Below, in pieces: positions 56,137 through 64,000 of a DNA stretch of 64,000 bases. The position numbers and the translations under genes were made by a program. Under the pieces are notes generated by a model that saw only the letters and a list, made by a program, of their open reading frames with translations, had not been told where the DNA came from and made no database searches. Position 1 is the stretch's first letter; each line of letters begins with the position of its first letter. Location: contig JAPUFC010000044.1 in the NCBI GenBank assembly GCA_027492275.1, positions 1-64,000 on the forward strand, written 5' to 3'. The stretch comes from Mesorhizobium sp. (lineage in GTDB: Bacteria > Pseudomonadota > Alphaproteobacteria > Rhizobiales > Rhizobiaceae).

Positions 56137-56543
56137 TGAGGGTGCCGGCCCTCGTCGTCGCGGCGATGATCACCGCCGCCGGTCCGGCCAAGGCCGAGGG
56201 CGGGTTTCGCTTCAGCGAGGATCTGGTCATCCGCAAGCACGAGACCGCGCATGAATGGCCGTTCTCGGTGGACGAGGGCGAATTGAACTGCATCGCCGTG
56301 GACGGGCAGAAATTCGTCTTCTTCGCGGAGATGCTGGCGCCGGAGAAGCAGGGCGGCTTCGGCAAGATGGTCCTGCCGCGCCGCGTGGTCGTCTCGGCCA
56401 ATCTGGTCGCGCTCCTCGCCTCGCTGGAGGACAGGGCGCTCTATGCGCCGTATGACGGGCTGGAGACGTTGATCAAGCGGCTGGCGCCGTTCGAGCGCAT
56501 GGGCTGGGCGCTTTGCGACAAGGCCGAAGGGAAGGGAATCTAG
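56136..56543 (+). CDS. Hypothetical exported protein inserted between soxB and soxD, DUF2511-like
   Basis: A 135-residue product whose ATG overlaps the soxB stop (TGATG). The N-terminus [20 protein letters not shown] is a signal peptide, so the mature protein is periplasmic, unlike the cytoplasmic sox enzyme. The mature part contains EWPFSVDEGELNCIAVDGQK, recalling the DUF2511 (YebY-like) pattern of an xPxxVDEGxLxC segment. The C-terminus is charged, with one late Cys (ALCDKAEGKG). soxD begins 1 nt after its stop, so it is co-expressed. Function unknown. Confidence 0.68.
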   Translation: MRVPALVVAAMITAAGPAKAEGGFRFSEDLVIRKHETAHEWPFSVDEGELNCIAVDGQKFVFFAEMLAPEKQGGFGKMVLPRRVVVSANLVALLASLEDRALYAPYDGLETLIKRLAPFERMGWALCDKAEGKGI

Positions 56544-56544
56544 C

Positions 56545-56829
56545 ATGCTTCTCATCCGCTGCCCCTATTGCGAGGAGGAGCGCCCGGAGCTCGAATTCCG
56601 CCATACCGGCGAGGCGCATGTGGCGCGTTCGTCCGATCTCGCCGCCGAGAGCGACGAGGGTTTCGAAAAATTCCTGTTCGTCCGCAGCAATCCGAAAGGC
56701 GTCGTGTTCGAGCGCTGGCGGCACATCCATGGCTGCGCGCGCTTCTTCAACGCGGCGCGCGACACGGTGAGCGACAGGTTTTTGATGACGTACAAGGCTG
56801 GGGAGCCGAAGCCGGAGAAGCTGGCATGA
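56545..56829 (+). CDS. soxD: Sarcosine oxidase subunit delta
   Basis: A 94-residue zinc-binding subunit. MLLIRCPYCEEERPELEFRH gives the CPYC pair, and RWRHIHGCARFFNAARDTVS the conserved HxxGCxxFFNxxRDT motif; these supply the Cys/His zinc ligands. It stabilises the alpha-beta core. A repeat copy lies between it and soxA. Confidence 0.93.
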   Translation: MLLIRCPYCEEERPELEFRHTGEAHVARSSDLAAESDEGFEKFLFVRSNPKGVVFERWRHIHGCARFFNAARDTVSDRFLMTYKAGEPKPEKLA

Positions 56830-56842
56830 AGATGCTTTCCAT

Positions 56843-56964
56843 CGACGCCCCCTCCGTCCCTCCGGGCCACCTCCCCGGTGAACGGGGGAGGATCGCAGGT
56901 CGCGGCCGGCATCTCCTCCCCTGCGCAGCGGGGGAGGAGGCCCGAAGGGACGGAAGGGGCGTCG
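56843..56964. repeat. Composite inverted-end repeat, copy 5
   Basis: CGACGCCCCCTCCGTCCC and GGGACGGAAGGGGCGTCG are inverted ends with one mismatch. The GTGAAC hairpin module is on the left and the CTGCGCAGC module on the right. It separates soxD from soxA within the operon, ending 22 nt before the soxA ATG. Confidence 0.85.
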
Positions 56965-56986
56965 ACGTCGAAGGAAAGGTGCGGCG

Positions 56987-59972
56987 ATGACCCAGCCGTT
57001 CCGCATTTCCGGCAAGGGCCGCCTGACGCCGGCGCGGACCGTGCGCTTCACCTTCGACGGCACGGCCTACACGGGCCTGGAAGGCGACACGCTCGCCTCC
57101 GCCCTGCTGGCGAACGGCGTGCATCTCGTCGGGCGTTCGTTCAAGTATCATCGGCCGCGCGGCATCCTGTCCGACGGGCCAGAGGAGCCGAGCGCGCTGG
57201 TGACGGTGGCGCGCGACGGGGCGCGGCGGACCCCGAACGTGCGGGCGACGGTGCAGGAGATCCATGACGGGCTTTGCGCCGTCTCGCAGAACCGCTGGCC
57301 GTCGCTCGCCTTCGACATCGGCGCGGCGGGCAATCTGGCCGCGCCGCTGTTGTCGGCCGGCTTCTACTACAAGACCTTCCTGTGGCCGCGCTGGGCGTGG
57401 AAGCGGCTCTACGAGCCGGCGATCCGCCGCGCGGCGGGGCTTGGCAAGGCGCCGTCGGAGCGCGATCCGGACGTCTACGCCTCCCGCTTCGCCCATTGCG
57501 ACGTGCTGGTGGTCGGCGGCGGACCGGCCGGGCTGACGGCGGCGCTGGCGGCGGCCGAGACGGGCGCGCGCGTCATGCTTGCCGACGAAAGGGCCGAGTT
57601 CGGTGGCGCGCTGCGCTTCGACACCGATGCCCGGATCGACGGGCAGGACGGCTGGACGTGGGCACGGGAGACCGTGCGGCGGCTGGCCGGGATGGCGAAT
57701 GTGCGGCTGCTGCGGCGCGCCACCGCCTTCGGTTACCACGCGCAGAACCTCGTCGGCGTGGTGGAGCGGCTCACCGACCATCTGCCCGATCCCGAACCGC
57801 GCATGCCGCGTGAACGGCTGTGGCAGATCCGGGCGAAGCGCGTTGTGCTGGCCACCGGCGCGATCGAGCGGCACATGGTGTTTCCCGGCAACGACCGGCC
57901 GGGCATCATGCTGGCTTCCGCGGCGCGCGCCTATCTCAATCATTACGGCGTCGGCGTCGGCCGGCAGGTCGGCGTCTATACGGCGGATGACGGCGCCTAT
58001 GCGGCGGCGCTCGACCTGCACCGCGCCGGCGTGCGGGTCGCCGCGATCGTCGATCTGCGCGACGAGCCGGGAGGACCGCTGGTGGAGGCGGCGCGGGCGG
58101 CGGCGATCGAGGTGAATGCCGGCCGGGCGGTGGTCGCAACGTCGGGGCGGCTGCGCGTCGCCTCCATGACGGTCGCCACGAAGGACGGCGGTCCCGGCAG
58201 GCGCATCGCCGTCGATGCGCTGCTGGTGTCGGCCGGCTGGACGCCGAGCGTGCATCTGTTCTCGCAGTCACGCGGCAGGCTAGCCTTCGACGAGCGGACG
58301 CAGTCGTTCCTGCCGGACGAGCCGGTGCAGGACTGCGTCTGCGTCGGCGCGTGCGCGGGAAGCTTCGAGCTTGCCGCCGCAATTGAGGAAGCGCACGCAG
58401 CCGGGCAGGCGATGGCGCGTCAGGCGGAGGGCGGCCGTTCCATCACCACGGGCCCCGTTGCGCAGGCGCAGCCGAGCGGCCCGGGCGGCATGATCGGCGC
58501 CGCGCCTGGCGCGGGGCCGGACGACAAGGGCCGCGCGTTCGTCGATTTCCAGAACGACGTGACCGCCAAGGACATCAGGCTTGCGGTGCGGGAAGGTTTT
58601 CGGTCCATCGAGCACGTCAAGCGCTTCACCACCAACGGAATGGCGACCGACCAGGGCAAGACCTCCAATCTGCACGGCCTGGCCATCGCGGCCGAGGCGC
58701 TCGGAAAATCCGTGCCGGAGGTCGGGCTCACCACCTTCCGCGCGCCGTTCACGCCGGTGACCTTCGGCGCGCTGGCGGCGCATGGGCGCGGCCGGCTGTT
58801 CGATCCGACGCGGCGCACGCCGATCCACGGCTGGGCCGAGCGGCAAGGCGCGGTGTTCGAGCCGGTGGGCCAGTGGCAGCGCGCCCGCTATTTTCCGCGT
58901 CCCGGCGAGGACATGCGGGCGGCGGTGGACCGCGAATGCGCGGCCGTGCGGCGTTCCGCCGGCCTGTTCGACGCCTCGACGCTCGGCAAGATCGAGGTGG
59001 TGGGGCCGGATGCGGCCGCCTTCATGGAACTGCTCTACACCAATCCCTGGCGGAAGCTCGAACACGGCCGCTGCCGCTACGGCATCATGCTGCGCGAGGA
59101 CGGGTTCATCTATGACGACGGCGTCGTGGGACGGCTGGCGCCCGACCGCTTCCACGTCACCACCACGACCGGCGGAGCGGCGCGCGTGCTCAACCACATG
59201 GAGGACTATCTCCAGACAGAGTTCCCGCATCTAAAGGTGTGGCTCACCTCGATTTCCGAGCAATGGGCGGTGATCGCCGTGCAGGGGCCGGCGTCGCGGG
59301 AGATCGTCGCGCCGCTGGTCGAGGGCGTCGACCTGTCGGACGCCGCCATGCCGCACATGTCGGTGCGCGAGGGACGGATCTGCGGTGTGCCGGCGCGCCT
59401 GTTCCGCATGTCGTTCACCGGCGAGCGCGGCTTCGAGGTCAACGTGCCGGCCGACTACGGCGAGGCCGTCTGGGAAGCGCTGTGGGCGGAGGGCCGGAAG
59501 CACGGCGCCTGCGCCTACGGCACGGAGGCGATGCATGTGCTGCGCGCCGAGAAAGGCTACATCATCGTGGGGCAGGACACCGACGGCACCGTCACGCCCG
59601 ACGATGCCGGCCTGGGCTGGGCGGTTGGAAAAGCGAAAGCCGACTTCGTCGGCATACGCGGCCTGAAGCGGTCCGATCTCACGGCCCCCGGCCGCAAGCA
59701 GCTTGTCGGACTGAGGACGAAAAATCCAGCGATCGTGCTGGAGGAGGGGGCGCAGATCGTCGCCGACCCGGCGCAGGCCGTGCCGATGCGCATGATCGGG
59801 CACGTGACCTCGTCCTACTGGTCGGCGAATTGCGGCCGCTCGATCGCGCTGGCGCTGGTGGCGGACGGCCGCGCGCACGTCGGGCGGACGCTTTATGTGC
59901 CGATGCCGGACGGCGCGGTGGACGTCGAGGTCACCGGGACGGTCTTCCTCGACGAGGCAGGGGAGCGGCTGC

Positions 59973-59980
<8 letters not shown>
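56987..59980 (+). CDS. soxA: Sarcosine oxidase subunit alpha
   Basis: A 997-residue subunit. The N-terminal ferredoxin-like domain (GTAYTGLEGDTLASALLANG, HLVGRSFKYHRPRGILSDGP) precedes an NAD-binding domain with CDVLVVGGGPAGLTAALAAA near residue 168. A central FAD-type segment includes VLATGAIERHMVFPGNDRPG. The C-terminal half, from about residue 610, is an aminomethyltransferase (GcvT)-like folate domain (RRSAGLFDASTLGKIEVVGP, GFEVNVPADYGEAVWEALWA, GACAYGTEAMHVLRAEKGYI), where formaldehyde is passed to tetrahydrofolate. Length and order match known alpha subunits. It overlaps soxG by 8 nt. Confidence 0.95.
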
Positions 59981-61272
<1,292 letters not shown>

Positions 61273-61281
61273 TCCCGAGGC

Positions 61282-61647
61282 TCAGCCGTCGTTCGACGCG
61301 TTGAGCTGCTCCGGCGTCAGTCCGGCTTCGGGCTGCCCGGAGCCGGCCACGAGCGAAAAAATCTTTCGCCTGGATTTCACGAGCGGCGCCAGAGCCGCTC
61401 CGAGCGGCTGCATGCGCGGGCCGGCCTCATGCGCGCTCACCGCCGCCTCGCCGGCATAGGTTTCGCTGACGATCACCTTGCCCGGCACCGGCCTGCCGTC
61501 GCGCTCGATCGGCCGCAGCACTTCGAAGCCCAGGCATCCATCCTCCTCGGAAAGCGTGCGGCGCGCGTGATCGCCGAGCAGGGCGGCGACATCGTCCTCG
61601 CGTCCGTCCTGCGTCTCGAATTCGACAATGATCGACCAATGCGGCAC
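61282..61647 (-). CDS. Antibiotic biosynthesis monooxygenase (ABM) domain protein
   Basis: A 121-residue dimeric alpha-beta barrel protein of the ABM/YgiN type. WSIIVEFETQDGREDDVAAL starts the domain, and CLGFEVLRPIER with VSETYAGEAAVSAHEAGPRM continues it. Such domains include quinol monooxygenases and haem-degrading enzymes, but many have no known activity. It is downstream of the MaoC-like gene on the same strand (39 nt gap), possibly co-transcribed. Confidence 0.78.
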   Translation of the reverse strand: MPHWSIIVEFETQDGREDDVAALLGDHARRTLSEEDGCLGFEVLRPIERDGRPVPGKVIVSETYAGEAAVSAHEAGPRMQPLGAALAPLVKSRRKIFSLVAGSGQPEAGLTPEQLNASNDG

Positions 61648-61686
61648 GGCGCTTTCCTTCCAAGTGGGCGGCCGGCGGCCGCGATT

Positions 61687-62157
61687 TCATTCTGCCTTCG
61701 GTTCGACGAAGGTCAAGGTCAGCCAGCGGGCCGTCAGTGCCGGCTTGGCGCTGTCCTCGATCTCGATGGTCACGTCGTTGGCGATCTGGATCCAACCGGA
61801 CGGGCGGACCTTCACGTCGGCCAGCACGAAGCTTGCCCGGATGCGCGCGCCGGTCCTGACCGGGGTGACGAAGCGAACGGAATCGAAGCCGTAGTTCACG
61901 CCGACATTCGCCCCCTGCAGCAGCGGAATCGTCTCGAAGGCCATGGCCGAGAGCATGGACAAGGTGAGGAAGCCGTGCGCGATGGTGCCGCCGAAGGGGG
62001 ATTCGGCGGCGGCGCGCACCGGATCGACGTGGATGAACTGGTGATCGTCGGTCGCGTCGGCGAACTGGTCGATCATCGTCTGCGTGACCGTGCGCCAGGA
62101 CGAGGTCCGCTTGCCGCCGATGCCGGCGAGGAGGTCGTCGACGGTGATGGATCGCAT
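61687..62157 (-). CDS. MaoC-family hot-dog hydratase/dehydratase
   Basis: A 156-residue hot-dog fold protein. QTMIDQFADATDDHQFIHVD and PVRAAAESPFGGTIAHGFLT contain the catalytic Asp/His pair of (R)-specific enoyl-CoA hydratases (D-x4-H and GGTIAHGF). Its closest pattern is the NodN/MaoC branch of short proteins. MRSITVDDLL is taken as the start; an 18-residue upstream extension lacks family features. It likely acts on an acyl-CoA, substrate unknown. Confidence 0.88.
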   Translation of the reverse strand: MRSITVDDLLAGIGGKRTSSWRTVTQTMIDQFADATDDHQFIHVDPVRAAAESPFGGTIAHGFLTLSMLSAMAFETIPLLQGANVGVNYGFDSVRFVTPVRTGARIRASFVLADVKVRPSGWIQIANDVTIEIEDSAKPALTARWLTLTFVEPKAE

Positions 62158-62232
62158 GCGCGTCGCTCCGGAATGCGGCGCACAGATAGAGCGTTCGGCG
62201 GGACCTGTCACCTGTCCGGAAGCGCCCCGCGC

Positions 62233-64000
62233 CTATTCGGCGGGGGCGGGGTGGCCGGCGGCGGCGGCGAGTTCCCGCCGCAAGCGTTTCTCCTCCTCGA
62301 CCTTGGGCGTCACGAAGCGGCCGAGAAGCAGGTAGGCGACGGGCGTCAGGAACAGCGTCGACAGCGTCGCCAGGCCGAGGCCGCCGACGATGACCCAGCC
62401 CAGCGCGATGCGCGCCTCGGCGCCGGCGCCGCTCGCCATCACCAGCGGCACGCCGCCGAGGATGGTGCAGATCATTGTCATCATGACCGGCCGCAGCCGG
62501 ATGTTGGAGGCCTGTTCGATGGCCTCGCGCACGCTCGCGCCGCGATCGCGGAGCTGGTTGGCGAACTCGACGATCAGGATGCCGTTCTTGGCCATGACGC
62601 CGACCAGCAGGACGAGGCCGATCTGGCTGTAGGCGTTCAGGCTGGTGCCGGTCAGAACCAGCGCGAAGACCGCGCAGGCCAGCCCCAGCGGCACCGTGGC
62701 CATGATGATAATGGCGCTGACGAAACTTTCGAACTGCGCCGCCAGCACCAGGAGGATGATGACGATGGCGAAGCCGAAGATGACGGTCATGCCGCTCGAC
62801 TGCTCGCCCAGCGTCGCCGCTTCCGCCAGCGGGATGATGCGGCTGCCCGGCGGCAGCAGCGGCTCGACGATTCGCTGCACGGTCCGGTAGGCCTCGCCCA
62901 GTGGTAGATCCGCGCGCAGGCCGGTGGTGAGCGCCACGGAGCGCAATTGCTGCTCACGCGACAGCGACGGCGCCACCGCGCGCTCGGTGAGCGTGGCGAT
63001 GGTGGAGACGGGCACGTAGCGTCCGTCTCCGGTCTGCATGAAGATGTTTTCCAGATCGGTCGGGTCGTTGATCGGGTTGGTGGTCGAGACCAGCTTCACG
63101 GGGTAGGAGCGGTCCTCGATGAACACCTCCGCCACCTTGCGGCCGTCCAGCATGGCCTGGACCGCATCGGCGAGGCCGGTGATGTTGATGCCGAGATCGG
63201 AGGCGCGCTCGCGGTCTATGGAGATGCCGAGCTGCGGCTGGGTGACGTCGTTGGTGAGGCGCGGCTGCTGGAAGCGCGGGTCCTTCTCCATCTCGGCCAG
63301 CACCTTCTGCGCCGCCGCGCCGAGCTGCTCGTAGCTGTTGCCGACCAGCGCGAACTGGAGCCCGTTGCCGGCGCCGCGGATGCCCAGGCTGTTGGGCTGC
63401 AGCACGAAGACGCGCACGCCCGGCACCTGCGCGCTGAGCCTGGTGATGTCGGCGGCGATCTGCTGCTGCGTGCGCTCGCGCTGGTCCCAGGGGGCGAGCG
63501 ACAGGACGATGAAGCCGCTGTTGGTCGAATTGCCCATTCCCGCGCTGACGAAGGTGCTGACGATCTCGCCCGACGCGATCAGCGGCTGCACGAGCTGCTC
63601 GATGCGGCGCATCTGCTGCGCTGTGTAGTCGAGGCTGACGCCCTGCGGGGCGGAGACGCGCAGCGCCACCTGCGAACGGTCTTCCGTCGGCGTCAGCTCC
63701 TGCTTGACCATGCCGAAGGCGGCGACGGCCGCGCCGGCGAACAGCACGCTGACGAGGACGACCAGCGCCGGCGCGTCGAGGCAGGCGTGCAGGCAGCGCC
63801 GATAGAGCCCCGACAGCCAGCCGCCGACGCGGCCGCCGATGCCGCCGCGCACGGCGTGGCCCTCGCCGTCCAGCGGGCCGTGATGGGCCTTGAGCATGCG
63901 CGAGGCGAGCATCGGGCAGAGCGACAGCGCCACCACGGAAGACAGGAGCACCGCCATGGCCAGCACGAAGCCGAACTCGCGGAACAGGCCGCCGGTCTGG
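62233..64000 (-). CDS. RND efflux permease (AcrB/HAE-1 type), partial (N-terminus beyond right edge)
   Basis: The visible 588 residues are the C-terminal half of an inner-membrane proton-driven exporter; the frame stays open to the window edge. TGGLFREFGFVLAMAVLLSS and VVALSLCPMLASRML mark the middle transmembrane segment. A periplasmic porter part follows (GMGNSTNSGFIVLSLAPWDQ, PRLTNDVTQPQLGISIDRER, VAEVFIEDRSYPVKLV). The final helices include LLVGVMAKNGILIVEFANQL and VIVGGLGLATLSTLFLTPVA. Substrate and partner adaptor are not visible. Confidence 0.92.
   Translation of the reverse strand, partial: QTGGLFREFGFVLAMAVLLSSVVALSLCPMLASRMLKAHHGPLDGEGHAVRGGIGGRVGGWLSGLYRRCLHACLDAPALVVLVSVLFAGAAVAAFGMVKQELTPTEDRSQVALRVSAPQGVSLDYTAQQMRRIEQLVQPLIASGEIVSTFVSAGMGNSTNSGFIVLSLAPWDQRERTQQQIAADITRLSAQVPGVRVFVLQPNSLGIRGAGNGLQFALVGNSYEQLGAAAQKVLAEMEKDPRFQQPRLTNDVTQPQLGISIDRERASDLGINITGLADAVQAMLDGRKVAEVFIEDRSYPVKLVSTTNPINDPTDLENIFMQTGDGRYVPVSTIATLTERAVAPSLSREQQLRSVALTTGLRADLPLGEAYRTVQRIVEPLLPPGSRIIPLAEAATLGEQSSGMTVIFGFAIVIILLVLAAQFESFVSAIIIMATVPLGLACAVFALVLTGTSLNAYSQIGLVLLVGVMAKNGILIVEFANQLRDRGASVREAIEQASNIRLRPVMMTMICTILGGVPLVMASGAGAEARIALGWVIVGGLGLATLSTLFLTPVAYLLLGRFVTPKVEEEKRLRRELAAAAGHPAPAE

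Overview
The window is GC-rich, densely coded DNA from an alphaproteobacterium, most like the Hyphomicrobiales/Phyllobacteriaceae (Mesorhizobium-Aminobacter-Nitratireductor type). This rests on gene content: fused allantoinase/OHCU decarboxylase, cytochrome-linked urate oxidase, fused indolepyruvate oxidoreductase, three-subunit transhydrogenase next to an aa3-oxidase subunit IV, DUF992, and the UdgX/radical-SAM pair. No rRNA, tRNA, CRISPR array or intact insertion sequence was seen.

Layout. (1) 1-1779: a two-gene minus-strand unit of an AbrB-type membrane protein (cut by the left edge) and an FAD/NAD oxidoreductase. (2) 1780-5000: a gene graveyard with a decayed IS481-family transposase, a 5'-truncated SDR, the 3' end of livM, and frameshifted livG and livF. 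(3) 5.2-11.7 kb: EEP-family phosphodiesterase, PPi-type phosphofructokinase, CAP-domain lipoprotein, L,D-transpeptidase, LysE exporter and xylulokinase. (4) 11.7-27.9 kb: a purine-degradation region. A minus operon (puuE-uraD fusion, allE, allA, a deaminase) diverges from a plus operon (uraH, xdhA, xdhB, xdhC). Further on are a LysR regulator divergent from puuD (urate oxidase), then guaD, a UPF0303 gene and a glycerate kinase. Together these run guanine to xanthine, urate, 5-hydroxyisourate, OHCU, allantoin and allantoate, then ureidoglycine to ureidoglycolate to glyoxylate, with glycerate kinase a plausible outlet. No allantoate amidohydrolase is present. The two divergent promoters share a 19-bp motif (16/19 identical), a candidate site for the LysR protein.

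(5) 28.0-36.6 kb: overlapping udgX and radical-SAM DNA-repair genes, an exported protein, a WD40/Imm45-like/CobW-type metallochaperone operon, MarR and LacI regulators (the latter behind a near-perfect 21-bp operator), and a class-I glutamine amidotransferase. (6) 36.8-46.5 kb: a TRAP transporter (dctP convergent with dctQM), a 1155-residue indolepyruvate oxidoreductase and a GGDEF-EAL protein. (7) 46.6-51.5 kb: a FeeM-like acyl amino acid synthase behind a palindrome-rich leader, DUF3096, aa3-oxidase subunit IV and pntAA-pntAB-(small membrane protein)-pntB. (8) 51.5-64 kb: DUF992, TPR lipoprotein, rpsU, MFS transporter, a sarcosine oxidase operon with one extra gene, a two-module membrane-anchored protein, a monooxygenase-fold protein, a MaoC-like protein and an RND pump cut by the right edge.

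Five copies of a 115-127 bp repeat with inverted ends and two internal hairpins sit in gaps, four of them within or beside metabolic operons. Functions come from reading translated sequence and family motifs by eye; no database search was run.
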